From Mycobacteriales bacterium (GTDB lineage Bacteria > Actinomycetota > Actinomycetes > Mycobacteriales > SCTD01): 62,569 nucleotides of DNA. The stretch lies in assembly GCA_040902655.1 (NCBI GenBank), contig JBBDWV010000005.1, positions 131,810 to 194,378 on the forward strand, given 5' to 3'. The notes below the pieces were generated by a model that saw nothing but the letters and a program-made list of their open reading frames with translations, searched no databases and was not told the origin of the DNA. Below, piece by piece: positions 51,306 to 60,792 of this stretch (positions within the stretch are counted from its first letter, which is position 1; each line of letters starts with the position of its first letter). Made by a program: the position numbers and the translations under genes.

Positions 51306-52859
51306 GTGCGGATCGGCATACCCCGGGAGTCGCGGCCGGGCGAGAGCCTGGTAGGCGGCACCGCGAAGAGCGCCGCCCAGCTCGTCGACCTGGGATACGA
51401 GGTCGTCGTGGAGGCCGGGGCCGGCCAGGCCGCCGACCAGCCGGACGAGGCCTTCGCGGCGGCCGGTGTGCGCGTCGTCGGCAGCGCCGACGTCTGGGCC
51501 AGCGACATCGTGGTGAAGGTCAACGCCCCGACGCCGGAGGAGGTCGCGCGGCTGCGGCCCGAGGCGACCGTGGTCGCGCTCATGGCGCCGGGCCGGAGCC
51601 CGGAGCTGCTGGAGCAGCTCCAGGAGGCCGGCGTGACCGGCCTGGCGATGGACGCTGTCCCGCGCATCTCGCGCGCGCAGTCCATGGACGTGCTGTCCTC
51701 CATGGCGAACGTCGCCGGTTACCGGGCCGTCATCGAGGCGGCCCACGAGTTCGGCCGCTCGTTCAACGGGCAGGTGACCGCCGCCGGCAAGGTCCCGCCC
51801 GCGCGGGTCTTCGTTGTCGGGGCGGGGGTCGCCGGGCTGGCCGCGATCGGTGCCGCCGGCTCCCTGGGCGCCGTCGTCCGGGCGTTCGACGTGCGCCCTG
51901 AGGTGGCCGAGCAGGTGCAGTCGCTCGGCGGCCAGTTCGTCACCGTCGAGATGGAGCAGGAGACGAGCACCGATGGCTACGCCAAGGAGATGACGACCTC
52001 CCAGCAGGCGGCCACGGCGGCCCTGTACGACGAGGAGGCGAGGGCTGCCGACATCGTCATCACCACCGCTCTCATCCCGGGCCGGCCGGCGCCGCGGCTC
52101 ATCACCGCCGAGACCGTGCGCGGGATGCGGCCCGGCTCGGTCGTGGTCGACATGGCGGCCGCCTCGGGCGGCAACGTCGAGCCGTCGCAACCGGACCAGA
52201 AGGTCGTCGAGAACGGCGTGAAGGTCCTCGGCTACACCGATCTGGCCGGAAGACTCGCGGCGCAAACCAGCCAGCTCTACGGCACCAACATCGTGAACCT
52301 CTTCAAGCTCCTGACCCCGGGCGGCGACGGCCGGCTCGTCCTCGACATGGACGACGTCGTGCAGCGCGCCATCACCGTGGTCCTGCGCGGCCAGGCGATG
52401 TGGCCGCCGCCGCCGGTGCAGGTCAGCGCTGCCCCCCCGGCGCCGGCATCGGCCATGACCTCGCCGGCCGCCGACCCGGCGGCAAGCGACCCGACGACGA
52501 CCGCCCCGGGGACCAGGACTCCGCGGGGCGTGTACGCCGCAGCGCTGGCGGCGGTGCTGTTCGCCGGCCTGGCCGCCTTCTCGCCGGACGCCTTCCTGTC
52601 CCACTTCACCGTCTTCGTTCTGGCCTGCTTCGTCGGCTACTACGTCATCTCCAACGTCGCGCCGGCGCTGCACACGCCGCTGATGAGCACGACGAACGCC
52701 ATCTCCGGGATCATCCTCGTCGGCGGCATGCAGCAGGTGGGCAACACCGACCCGGTGGTTGCGGTGCTGGCCGTCATCGCCGTCGTCTTCGCCAGCATCA
52801 ACATCTTCGGCGGCTTCCTGGTGACGGACCGGATGCTCAACATGTTCCGGAAGGCCTGA
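51306..52859 (+). CDS. pntA: NAD(P) transhydrogenase, alpha subunit
   Basis: A 517-residue protein with GTG start and AGGAGG upstream. Residues 1-370 form the NAD(H)-binding domain I ([60 protein letters not shown]). An Ala/Pro/Thr linker (~385-415) leads to four membrane helices of domain IIa ([20 protein letters not shown] to [15 protein letters not shown]). This is the E. coli-type fusion, unlike the split PntAA/PntAB of many bacteria. With PntB it couples proton entry to NADPH formation from NADH. Confidence 0.93.
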   Translation: MRIGIPRESRPGESLVGGTAKSAAQLVDLGYEVVVEAGAGQAADQPDEAFAAAGVRVVGSADVWASDIVVKVNAPTPEEVARLRPEATVVALMAPGRSPELLEQLQEAGVTGLAMDAVPRISRAQSMDVLSSMANVAGYRAVIEAAHEFGRSFNGQVTAAGKVPPARVFVVGAGVAGLAAIGAAGSLGAVVRAFDVRPEVAEQVQSLGGQFVTVEMEQETSTDGYAKEMTTSQQAATAALYDEEARAADIVITTALIPGRPAPRLITAETVRGMRPGSVVVDMAAASGGNVEPSQPDQKVVENGVKVLGYTDLAGRLAAQTSQLYGTNIVNLFKLLTPGGDGRLVLDMDDVVQRAITVVLRGQAMWPPPPVQVSAAPPAPASAMTSPAADPAASDPTTTAPGTRTPRGVYAAALAAVLFAGLAAFSPDAFLSHFTVFVLACFVGYYVISNVAPALHTPLMSTTNAISGIILVGGMQQVGNTDPVVAVLAVIAVVFASINIFGGFLVTDRMLNMFRKA

Positions 52860-52862
52860 CCC

Positions 52863-54347
52863 GTGACCGAGTTCCTGACATCGGACCGGCCCACCGGGAT
52901 CGTCCGGGCCGCTTACCTCATCGCAGCCGTCCTGTTCATCGCCGCCTGCGCCGGGCTGTCGAAGCACGAGACCGCCAGGCGGGGCAACCTCGCCGGCATG
53001 GCCGGCATGGTCGTCGCGCTGCTGGCGACCCTGCTGGTGGTGGCTCGCCAGGCCGAGCTGCCCGACCCCGACGGCCAGTGGCGCGGCCTCGGCGCCACGC
53101 TCGGGCTGATCGCCGCGGCGGTCCTGGTTGGCGCCGCATTCGGTGCCTGGCGGGCCCGCACGGTCCCGATGACCGGCATGCCCGAGCTGATCGCGCTGTT
53201 CAACGCTTTCGTCGGGATCGCGGCCGTGCTCGTCGCTTACAACAGCTACTTGCAGCCCGGCGAGCTCGCCGGAGGGTCCGAGGGCATCCACCTCGTCGCG
53301 GTGTACCTCAGCGTCTTCATCGGAGCCCTGACCTTCACCGGGTCGATCGTGGCCTACCTGAAGCTGAGCGGGCGGATGAAATCCACCCCGCTGGTGCTGC
53401 CTGCCCGCCATCTGCTCAACCTGGTCGTCCTGCTCGCGTCCGTCGGCCTGATGGTCTGGTTCCTGCTCGACCGCGAAGAGTTCAGCACCGGCATCGCCGA
53501 GGGCGTGGGTCGAGGCGTCGTGCCGCTCGGCGTCATGACCGTGCTGTCGCTCTTCCTCGGCTTCCACCTGGTGGCTGCCATCGGCGGCGGCGACATGCCG
53601 GTCGTGGTGTCGGTCGTGAACTCCTACTCCGGATGGGCGGCGGCCGCCGCCGGCTTCACGATCGGCAACGACGTGCTGATCATCACCGGCGCGCTGGTCG
53701 GGGCGTCCGGCGCCATCCTCAGCTACATCATGTGCCGCGGCATGGGCCGGTCCTTCCTCGCGGTCGTCACCGGCGGGTTCGGCTCTGACGGCGACCTAGC
53801 CGGGGAGGCTCGGGACTACGGCCAACACCAGGAGATCCAGCCGCAGCAGGCCGCCGAGCTGCTCGGCCAGGCCAAGTCCGTCATCATCACCCCGGGTTAC
53901 GGCATGGCCGTCGCTCAGGCGCAGCACCCGGTCGCGGAGCTGACGGCGAACCTCCGGGCCAAGGGCGTCAATGTCCGGTTCGGCATCCACCCCGTCGCCG
54001 GCCGTCTCCCGGGCCACATGAACGTCCTGCTCGCCGAGGCGAAGGTGCCCTACGACATCGTCCTGGAGATGGACGAGATCAATGAGGACTTCGACCGGAC
54101 GGACGTCGTGCTTGTCATCGGCGCGAACGACACCGTGAACCCGGCCGCGAACGATGAGCCCGGCTCGCCCATCGCGGGGATGCCGGTGCTCGAGGTCTGG
54201 AACGCGCGCGACGTCATCGTCTTCAAGCGGTCGATGGCGACCGGCTACGCCGGCGTGCAGAACCCGCTGTTCTTCCGCGACAACACCAGGATGCTCTTCG
54301 GGGACGCGAAGGAGCGCGTGCAGGACATCGTCAACAGCATGGTCTGA
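52863..54347 (+). CDS. pntB: NAD(P) transhydrogenase, beta subunit
   Basis: A 494-residue membrane protein starting 3 nt after pntA stops. The first ~290 residues hold about nine transmembrane helices ([20 protein letters not shown] region, [33 protein letters not shown]). The C-terminal ~180 residues are the NADP(H)-binding domain [82 protein letters not shown]. It completes the proton-translocating transhydrogenase with PntA. Confidence 0.95.
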   Translation: MTEFLTSDRPTGIVRAAYLIAAVLFIAACAGLSKHETARRGNLAGMAGMVVALLATLLVVARQAELPDPDGQWRGLGATLGLIAAAVLVGAAFGAWRARTVPMTGMPELIALFNAFVGIAAVLVAYNSYLQPGELAGGSEGIHLVAVYLSVFIGALTFTGSIVAYLKLSGRMKSTPLVLPARHLLNLVVLLASVGLMVWFLLDREEFSTGIAEGVGRGVVPLGVMTVLSLFLGFHLVAAIGGGDMPVVVSVVNSYSGWAAAAAGFTIGNDVLIITGALVGASGAILSYIMCRGMGRSFLAVVTGGFGSDGDLAGEARDYGQHQEIQPQQAAELLGQAKSVIITPGYGMAVAQAQHPVAELTANLRAKGVNVRFGIHPVAGRLPGHMNVLLAEAKVPYDIVLEMDEINEDFDRTDVVLVIGANDTVNPAANDEPGSPIAGMPVLEVWNARDVIVFKRSMATGYAGVQNPLFFRDNTRMLFGDAKERVQDIVNSMV

Positions 54348-54612
54348 CCGCGAGGAGAACACGCCTCGGGGCGGTTGCCGGACGCTCTGGACAGGGTCCA
54401 GGTGGTTCCACGCTCCTGCTGGGCGGCTCCTGGATACACCCGACTTCCGCCAGCGGAGCGTCGCCTCCGTGAGGGCGCGAAACACCCCAGGTACTCCAAG
54501 CTGGGGACTTCTGCCCCGGTTGCCCTCGACATAGTGTTCGGCGCCGGCCCTACGCGAACCCGAGCCGCACGCCACACGCTGCGGCCGGCCTCCGCCGCGC
54601 GAAGTGACACAG

Positions 54613-55097
54613 TGAACTCCGGCAGGAGACACGGCTGCAGGCGGTACCACCGACGGCTGCCCCTACGTTCGCGTCGACACCATCGAGACGGCGATTGCCA
54701 GCGTGGAGGGGAACTACGAGGCGAGCAACGGGTGGGTGGCTCCTCCTGGCTACCTCGTGGGCTACGAAATGGCCGCCGAACAGTTGAGGCACGGCCCCGA
54801 TGTCGTTGCTGAAGCTGTCAATGCGGCGGTCAAAGCGCGGGCAGGGTTGGTTGAAGGCGGGCGGCAGGGCGAAGGCCCGGCTCCTCAACGTCGAGGCCAT
54901 CTGCTCAAACAGCGTTGAACATCGCCGGCGCGCCGAACAACGAAAGGTGGGCGTAGCGGGCCCTGAGTCTGTCGTCGTGGAGCGACATCACGAGTCCCGA
55001 ATACGAGGAGTGGGAGACCGACAGGCTCGTCGTCGACACATCGAAGTTGACCGCTGCGGAAGCGGCCGACGTAGTTCGTGTCGCTGCGATTGCATGA
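54613..55097 (+). pseudogene. Remnant of an AAA/P-loop kinase-like protein
   Basis: Pieces of one protein occur in three frames. CPYVRVDTIETAIASVEGNY, APPGYLVGYEMAAEQLRHGP and DVVAEAVNAAVKARAGLVEG (about 54658-54850) match the middle of adenylylsulfate-kinase-like / CPT-like P-loop kinases; CSNSVEHRRRAEQRK follows in a second frame near 54905; and DITSPEYEEWETDRLVVDTS (to the stop at 55097) matches the C-terminus in a third. The N-terminal P-loop is not recognisable and no valid start exists. The bases 54348-54612 hold nothing I can identify. Confidence 0.55.
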
Positions 55098-55149
55098 ACA
55101 GTCAACCGCCCTGTTCTGCCGGTGTGCCACCGGAGCAACCGCCTGCTAG

Positions 55150-56262
55150 CTAGGGGAACTGCACGATGGTGCCGTCGGGGTACGTGTGGGGCTTCCGCTG
55201 GTTCGGGCTGCTGATCCGGCCCGCCTTCTGCAGAGGCACTAGCGTCTTGGTCTTTACGTGGCTGCTGTGAAACGGCGTCGCCACCACGACATGGTCGATG
55301 ACGGTCTGGATGGGCACGGCTTGCCCAGCGAAGTGCTCGCAGAGGTGGTCCTGCAGCGGCTGCGTGTCGACGTCGTTGCCGAACAGCACGTCCTGGCCGG
55401 CGAAGCGGTCCTCGAAGGTGAAGTTGCCCGACGGGGCGACCCGCCACATGGCCTGCTTCATGCGGTCCAGCCCGAGGGGCTCGCGGGTGCAGTAGAACAG
55501 GTCGTAGACACGCTTGCCTCGGTCCTCGTACATGGCGAACGACTGGATGTAGGGGAATCCGCAGACGTCGTGCAGGCGCTGCTTGTAGAGGTCGTGCAGG
55601 TATCGACTGCGCGCCGCGCCCGACAGGCTGGCGGCGCTCTTGTAGTCGTCGTTGCCGAACAACGCAGTGAGCCGGTCGTCGATGTTGCCGGCGCCGCACC
55701 AGCGCAGGACGGCATCGTGCGCGAAGTAGATCAGCAACTCGCACATGGGGGATTTGGTCAGGCGCTGCACCACTTCCAACGGGGTGTACTTCACACCGAC
55801 CGGGTCCACGAACGCGAACGTCGGGGCGAGCCGGCCACCGGACGCGTCCAGCTCGTCGATCATTTCGGTCGTCAGCGTCACGAACGTCTTGTTGTCGACG
55901 TGGACGCTCACGTTCTTCGGCCAGGGCTGGTGCGCGGCCACGTAGTCGTCGACCAGCGTCTGCAGGTGCTCCGCGCACCCCGCGTCCTGTTCGTTGAACA
56001 GCAGGATGAACTCGGTGCGGTCCATGCGGTCGAACACGTTGTGCTCGACCAGGGCTTTGAGAGCGATGAGCGGCGAACCGTCCTCGCCACCTTTGTACCG
56101 GCCGGGGCCGCCGAACGCGTCGTAGTAGACGAGGCGGTTGTGCCTCGTCGTGTTCATGATCGCGTACCAGGCGCCCATGTAGTACCGGAGCAGCTCGTGC
56201 TTGGCGCCGGTGTGAGGCTCGCGCTCCCACAGCTCGACCGGCTTGCGCTTGCCTGGCGGCAT
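55150..56262 (-). CDS. tcmP: Three-Cys-motif partner protein (TcmP family)
   Basis: A 370-residue soluble protein. The N-terminal PHTGAKHELLRYYMGAWYAI is diagnostic of TcmP, followed by a methyltransferase-like fold with YYDAFGGPGRYKGGEDGSPL (nucleotide or SAM-type Gly loop), EFILLFNEQDAGCAEHLQTL, and FAFVDPVGVKYTPLEVVQRL. The family is found next to three-Cys-motif (Gp37/Gp68, DUF5131) proteins on mobile elements; here the divergent gene at 56387 is exactly that partner. The biochemical role of the pair is not known; modification of nucleic acid or a role in element biology has been guessed. Confidence 0.85.
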   Translation of the reverse strand: MPPGKRKPVELWEREPHTGAKHELLRYYMGAWYAIMNTTRHNRLVYYDAFGGPGRYKGGEDGSPLIALKALVEHNVFDRMDRTEFILLFNEQDAGCAEHLQTLVDDYVAAHQPWPKNVSVHVDNKTFVTLTTEMIDELDASGGRLAPTFAFVDPVGVKYTPLEVVQRLTKSPMCELLIYFAHDAVLRWCGAGNIDDRLTALFGNDDYKSAASLSGAARSRYLHDLYKQRLHDVCGFPYIQSFAMYEDRGKRVYDLFYCTREPLGLDRMKQAMWRVAPSGNFTFEDRFAGQDVLFGNDVDTQPLQDHLCEHFAGQAVPIQTVIDHVVVATPFHSSHVKTKTLVPLQKAGRISSPNQRKPHTYPDGTIVQFP

Positions 56263-56386
56263 CTGCAGTCCCCTCCGGCCGCAGTGACCCCTCGCGGCGA
56301 CGGCGCGAGGCTAAGGGCCACGACCACCCGTGGCCGCCGCGACGCGCGGGAAGCGGCCTGTCGGGGGGTCCGCTTACAGTCCAGGC

Positions 56387-57136
56387 GTGGCGGACAAGAG
56401 TGCGATCGAGTGGACCGAGGCCACGTGGAACCCCACGACTGGCTGCGACCGGATCAGCGCGGGCTGCGACAACTGCTACGCGCTGACCCTCGCCAAGCGC
56501 CTCAAGGCCATGGGCAACAGCAAGTACCAAGCCGACGGCGACCCCCGCACGAGCGGGCCCGGCTTCGCCCTCACCGAGCACGAGGACGCACTGGCGATCC
56601 CGTTTGGCTGGCGCAGCCCCCGAACCGTCTTCGTCAACAGCATGTCCGACCTGTGGCACGCGCGCGTGTCCGACGAGTTCATCGGACGGGTCTTCGACGT
56701 TATGAGGGCCACGCCGCAGCACACCTACCAGCTGCTGACCAAGCGGCCCCGCCGGGCAGTGCGCATGGCCGGCGACCTGCCGTGGCCGGCAAACGTATGG
56801 CTGGGGGCCTCGGTCGAGTCGCAGGCGACTGCGTGGCGAATTGACGACCTCCGCCGGGTGCCTGCCGCAGTCCGGTTCGTCTCCGCCGAACCGCTGCTCG
56901 AAGCCGTCACGCTCGACCTGGCTGGCATCTCTTGGCTTATCGCCGGCGGCGAATCCGGGCCAGGGCACCGGCCCTTGGACGAGGCCTGGGTCCGCGGCCT
57001 GCGCGACCAATGCGCCGACAGCGGGACGTCGTTCTTCTTCAAGCAGTGGGGAGGACACCGCCCTAAGTCCGGGGGGCGCAGCCTCGACGGACGCACCTGG
57101 GACGAGATGCCCCCGCTGGCTGCGGCAAGCCCCTAA
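56387..57136 (+). CDS. DUF5131 / phage Gp37-Gp68 family three-Cys-motif protein
   Basis: The GTG at 56387 gives 249 residues starting MADKSAIEWTEATWNPTTGC; the N-terminal cluster C-x6-C-x2-CYA (TTGCDRISAGCDNCYALTLA) is the three-Cys motif, resembling an iron-sulfur site of radical SAM-like proteins. Later motifs are VFVNSMSDLWHARVSDEFIG, YQLLTKRPRRAV, VWLGASVESQ, FVSAEPLL, WLIAGGESGPGHRPLDEAWV and FFFKQWGGHRPKSGGR, all typical of the family. Found in phages and integrative elements. It is divergent from tcmP with a 124-bp intergenic region. Confidence 0.9.
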   Translation: MADKSAIEWTEATWNPTTGCDRISAGCDNCYALTLAKRLKAMGNSKYQADGDPRTSGPGFALTEHEDALAIPFGWRSPRTVFVNSMSDLWHARVSDEFIGRVFDVMRATPQHTYQLLTKRPRRAVRMAGDLPWPANVWLGASVESQATAWRIDDLRRVPAAVRFVSAEPLLEAVTLDLAGISWLIAGGESGPGHRPLDEAWVRGLRDQCADSGTSFFFKQWGGHRPKSGGRSLDGRTWDEMPPLAAASP

Positions 57137-57320
57137 GACGGCATCTCGCCGCAGGCGGGTGCGGCCCGTCGGCAATCGTCATCGTCATCGGCCGGATGGG
57201 CCGAGGTGACAACACTCGCTGGGTTGCCGCGTGTGCGTGACGTGGGCGGGTGTAGGCACCCGCTGACCGCTACTCGCGGACGGTGGGTCAACCGCGAGGA
57301 ACCGGCATTACCCTTGGTAC

Positions 57321-57584
57321 ATGGCCTACAAGCCGTCGATGCAGGGCCCCACAGAGGGAGAGCCATTCGAGTCGGCGCGGCGCGTGGCAGAGGCAAGCCG
57401 CAGTGCTCTTGCCGACGCAGACATCATCGGTCTGCCCGAGGACGAAGCGCGGAGACGCGTAGAAGCGGCAGGGCTCCACTTCCGTCCAGTAGGCGCCGGG
57501 GACGTGATGACGGCCGATCTCTCGCTGACTCGCGTGACGGCGACCATCGTTGATGACCGGGTGCACGAGGCGCGCGTCGGCTGA
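57321..57584 (+). CDS. Small protein resembling I78 peptidase inhibitors
   Basis: An 87-residue protein without signal peptide. The C-terminal half, IIGLPEDEARRRVEAAGLHF and LTRVTATIVDDRVHEARVG, follows the pattern of the I78/potato-inhibitor-like fold (Leu-Gly helix, Arg-rich strand, Val-Asp-rich strand). Conserved Cys residues of the family are absent, so the assignment rests on pattern only. It lies between the DUF5131 gene and a lipoprotein gene on the same strand. Confidence 0.6.
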   Translation: MAYKPSMQGPTEGEPFESARRVAEASRSALADADIIGLPEDEARRRVEAAGLHFRPVGAGDVMTADLSLTRVTATIVDDRVHEARVG

Positions 57585-57719
57585 CGGATGGGTGCCCCTA
57601 GGAACCGAGCAGAAGCGCGGGTCTTGCTCGCGGCGCCCGGCAGCGGAAACGCGGTTACGCAGCAGCCGAGAGCCGGGATCACCGCTTGCTTGGAACGACT
57701 GCGAGTGATGCTGCGTCCC

Positions 57720-58178
57720 ATGTGCATGAGAAGACTCGCTGGCGCGCTGGCAGCGGCCTGCACACTGCTACTGGTGGCTGGCTGTGGCTCCGGCAACGGC
57801 ACGGCTACTGCCGGCGGTGAGCCTCGGGGGCTGCCGTCATGCGGCGAGCAGGAACTGGACGCGCCTCCGGACGCGGCCATCGACTGGACGCACTACGTCC
57901 GCTGGAACGACCGGATGTACGCCGCCAAGTTCGAGCCCCAAACGGGCTTCGAGCCGGGCCAGCAACTGGGCGCCGTTGAGTGCACCCGGGCTAGTTCCAG
58001 GACACCCGTGGAGCACACACCACGGCACGCAGAGGCCGCATTCCTGCCCACGGGTACCCCCGTGCGCAGCGTCAAGGGGCAGCCGGTGGAAGACGCAATC
58101 ACGGCCGAGTGGGACGGACGGGCTTGGCTCTTTCGCTTCGACGCAGCCGCGACCCAGAGGCTCGCGCAGCCCGGGTAG
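57720..58178 (+). CDS. Hypothetical lipoprotein
   Basis: The ATG at 57720 places MCMRRLAGALAAACTLLLVA then GCGSGNG at the N-terminus: a signal peptide with lipobox LVAGC. The 152-residue product has a mature domain with two Cys (LPSCGEQ, VECTRA) and aromatic motifs (IDWTHYVRWNDRMYAAKF; EWDGRAWLFRF). I do not recognise the family. Upstream in-frame starts would add a non-signal extension and are rejected. A small secreted protein gene lies convergent 18 bp away. Confidence 0.7.
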   Translation: MCMRRLAGALAAACTLLLVAGCGSGNGTATAGGEPRGLPSCGEQELDAPPDAAIDWTHYVRWNDRMYAAKFEPQTGFEPGQQLGAVECTRASSRTPVEHTPRHAEAAFLPTGTPVRSVKGQPVEDAITAEWDGRAWLFRFDAAATQRLAQPG

Positions 58179-58196
58179 GCGCCGCAGGAAGTGCCG

Positions 58197-58370
58197 CTAC
58201 CGCGAGTAGGGGTTGAGCCAAGGGAAGCAGGCGAAGTTGCTGCCCTGCCCGCTCGTCCGCTCCCGCCCGCAGTTCGCCACAGGTCCCTCGTCAGGCTCGC
58301 TCACGTCCGCGACAGCCACGCCGGAGAAGCCGAGTCCGGTGAGGGCGAGCATCAGCAGGAACCGTCGCAT
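58197..58370 (-). CDS. Small secreted Cys-containing peptide
   Basis: A 57-residue product from the ATG at 58370: signal peptide MRRFLLMLALTGLGFSGVAV, then a mature ~35-residue acidic-to-neutral peptide with two Cys (VANCGRERTSG; NFACFPWLNPYSR). The clean signal sequence argues for a real gene; no family is recognised. Confidence 0.5.
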   Translation of the reverse strand: MRRFLLMLALTGLGFSGVAVADVSEPDEGPVANCGRERTSGQGSNFACFPWLNPYSR

Positions 58371-58590
58371 CTGACAAGTGTGAGCGAGGTTCGCTCGACA
58401 CGACAAGAAGTGCCGTTCCTCGTGGTGTGCCGCCAGGTGATCGCACCCGCCAGGGTGCGAGCTTAGCCAGCCTGCATTGCTGGACTTTTGCTGGCGGGAC
58501 GGCCGCCGTCCCCCGACCCCGCACCGGCGATGGCCGCTCCCGTCGCGGCAGATGAGGACGTCTTCTGGCCCGCCCTGCCCCGGACAGAGC

Positions 58591-58624
58591 GATGCCCCGC
58601 ACCCAACGGACGGGGCGGGGCATC
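58591..58624 (-). terminator. Terminator hairpin for the 36-residue protein gene
   Basis: GATGCCCCGC (58591-58600) and GCGGGGCATC (58615-58624) are perfect 10-bp arms, 11 nt beyond the stop of the small gene at 58636. Confidence 0.65.
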
Positions 58625-58635
58625 AGGCTGTTCGC

Positions 58636-58746
58636 TCAGCCCCTGCCGAGCGTCGAGCCGGCCTTGCTCTTGGCCGCCTTGGTCGAGGAGCTGGACGACA
58701 GGGTGCTGCCAGCCTTCGAGAGGGCGGACTTCGACGGCTTGCTCAT
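58636..58746 (-). CDS. Tiny Ser/Lys/Ala-rich protein (36 residues)
   Basis: A very short gene with the strongest translation signal noticed in the window: AAGGAGGTGA a few bases before the ATG at 58746. The product starts MSKPSKSALSKAGSTL, has a run of Ser, and repeats KAGSTL near its end (AAKSKAGSTLGRG). It is basic, hydrophilic and low in complexity, perhaps a nucleic-acid-binding or disordered peptide. A perfect terminator hairpin follows. No function known to me; too short for usual gene callers. Confidence 0.7.
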   Translation of the reverse strand: MSKPSKSALSKAGSTLSSSSSTKAAKSKAGSTLGRG

Positions 58747-58971
58747 GCTGTTCACCTCCTTCCATGTCACCCGCGAGGATGGCACCGAGCACCGACAAAC
58801 CGGTTGTCTCGAGCGCCCAACGGCTTGCGCCTCGTCATCGGGTCGCGAAGCACCTGACTCGTGTGCGCGGTGGGCGGGCCGGGCCGACGTGGAAAGGGCT
58901 CGGGCAACAGCGGTGACCGCGAGTTACCGGACCAGGCTGTCTCACCCCGTCGACGCCTCTAGCCTCGGGGC

Positions 58972-59527
58972 GTGATCGATGAGATGCCCGACCCGCCGGT
59001 TGACTGGGGCGATCCGTTCGTCGATCTCCCCAGCGACCACGACTTCGCCATCGACGCGTACATCGGCGAGCCGCCGGAGTGGTACTTCCCGCTCGTCGGC
59101 CGGGTGGCGGTTGCGACCGGCGGCTTGGAGCGGACTGCGGCTCGCGCCGCCCAGACCTGCTTGGGTGGGCGGAGACACAGGGTGGGGAACTCGGCTTCTG
59201 GATCAGTTCCTCGGGGCGACTGCGCACGCTGCTTGATGCCGCCAAGGGACTGTCGCGCGAGTTCGATGCTCTGGCGAAGGAACTCACCAAGCAGGCTTGG
59301 GAGTCGCGCAACCAGATCGTGCATGTCGCCACTGGGTGGCACGAGTCGCCCGACGAGCCGTCTACTGGCACTACGAGAATCCCCGCAGCGGGTCCCGCGT
59401 CTACCTCGAAGATCCCGGAACGCAGCCTGCGCTAGAGCGCGTGCTGGCAAGCATCATCGACCTGGACGACCGGATGTGGCGGCTGTACCTGTCCATGGTC
59501 GAGCCGCCGGTGGAGACTCTTTCCTAG
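58972..59527 (+). pseudogene. Frameshifted gene with HEPN-like Rx4H motif
   Basis: Three overlapping frames make one protein of ~185 residues: IDEMPDPPVDWGDPFVDLPS ... EWYFPLVGRVAVATGGLERT (GTG start 58972), then GGELGFWISSSGRLRTLLDA and ELTKQAWESRNQIVHVATGW in a second frame, then AVYWHYENPRSGSRVYLEDP ... IDLDDRMWRLYLSMVEPP in a third, stopping at 59527. The middle holds RNQIVH, an Rx4H motif as in HEPN ribonucleases. Two frameshifts (near 59170 and 59345) break it, unless they are sequence errors. Its end overlaps the convergent TIR gene by 4 bp. Confidence 0.6.
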
Positions 59528-60270
59528 AGGCGCACGGCGGTCGCCGTCTCAGCGGCCGCAGCGGCTGCGACCTTCTCGGCGACGTCGTCCAGGGACAGGT
59601 TCGCCCCAACGGTCAGTCCGGACCGCGCGGCGAGCAAAGGGCTGACGTCTCGAAGGGCGTCGAAGTCCGTGTTGTGGGCGACAGGGATCACCCGGTCAGT
59701 AGCGAGCAGCGCCGACAGTTCCTTGCCTGCGATGCCCGTCGCCGACTTGAGCGTCTCAAGCAGCGCAGGGGTGACCAGCACGATGCCGACCCGTGAGGTC
59801 GCCAGGCCCCGGTCGATCTCCTGGAGCAGCGACTTCCCGAGGCCGACGTCGTACTCGCTGAACCACACCGTCGCGCCGTGGGACAGGAGCAGGTCACACA
59901 GATCCTTAGCGGCACCCTCCCTGTCGTCCCATGCGTGGCAGAGGAACAGGTCGCGGCGCTCGGGATGGGCCTGGGCCACCACCTCGGCGTTCCGGGCGAT
60001 GGGTTCCATCGTGCGCCACTCGGTGGCGGTGTACGAGACGGAGCCCCCGCCACGCAAGCGACGTGACGTCCCCCCGCCGCCGCCCGCACCTCCACTGGAC
60101 GAACCGCCGCCGGAGGACCCACCACCACTGCTCGGGTACCGGACCACGGGAGGCGAGTCCGACGGCGTCCGGTACGACGACCTGTAGCTCCCGCCGTAGC
60201 GGCACACGGGGCAGTTCGCGCGTCCGCTGGCCGTGCGGTGTCCCTGCCTTGGTGCTGTGCATCCACTCAT
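59524..60270 (-). CDS. TIR domain protein
   Basis: A 248-residue protein from the ATG at 60270. The N-terminus has CTAPRQGHRTASGRANCPVC, a small Cys/His motif, then Tyr/Ser- and Gly/Ser-rich linkers. Residues ~105-215 are a TIR domain: RRDLFLCHAWDDREGAAKDL, GATVWFSEYDVGLGKSLLQE, IDRGLATSRVGIVLVTPALL. The Glu in the SLLQEID stretch is the position used for NAD cleavage in bacterial TIR NADases. TIR proteins act as effectors in anti-phage systems, which suits its place in a mobile element, beside a broken HEPN-like gene. Confidence 0.88.
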   Translation of the reverse strand: MSGCTAPRQGHRTASGRANCPVCRYGGSYRSSYRTPSDSPPVVRYPSSGGGSSGGGSSSGGAGGGGGTSRRLRGGGSVSYTATEWRTMEPIARNAEVVAQAHPERRDLFLCHAWDDREGAAKDLCDLLLSHGATVWFSEYDVGLGKSLLQEIDRGLATSRVGIVLVTPALLETLKSATGIAGKELSALLATDRVIPVAHNTDFDALRDVSPLLAARSGLTVGANLSLDDVAEKVAAAAAAETATAVRL

Positions 60271-60792
60271 GCGTCGCACGGTACGCACGAGCACCGACAG
60301 AAACGGGCAGACTCTGCGGTCGCCTACTTCCGCATGGAACACCCGCTCGAATACCCGACGTAGCGTTCCGGTCGCCAACCCGGTCCTGGAGGTCCTGAGG
60401 CGGCAAGGCCCCCAGACCGTCCGGAGGCGGGGGCGTCAGGCACCCGACGACGGCGATCCAGTTCGCCGAACGCGCTCCGCCGACCCGGCCACATCCGGTC
60501 AAGCATGAGCGGACCCTTGCACTGGCCTCCGCGTTGTCCCGGCCGAACATGAACCAGCCATGGGCCGCGGTCAGTTGCCGCGCCTGTTGCCGCGGGTCGG
60601 CACGCGGCTGAATCCCAACGTCCAATAGGAGGTTGGTGGCGAGGCCAAGGCCGTGCGGCCAACACGCATCAAATTCACGGCCGGCACGACGTCAGCAGGG
60701 CGCCCGGTCCCAGCACCGCCCGGGTGGCAAGCAATCCGGCAACGGGCGTCGCCATCGTGCCCCTGTGCGCCCGCATCGGTCCGGAGGTGATC
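60271..60792. other. Intergenic stretch, no gene seen
   Basis: 522 bp between the TIR gene and the small gene at 60793. Short open frames on both strands show no family resemblance or ribosome sites, and I find no repeat or RNA. Confidence 0.5.

Noticed and set aside
51279-53567. 762-codon minus-strand frame
   Set aside because: Antisense to pntA and pntB, both complete and recognised.
60324-60665. 113-codon minus-strand frame upstream of the TIR gene
   Set aside because: Arg/Pro-rich composition and no ribosome site or homology pattern.
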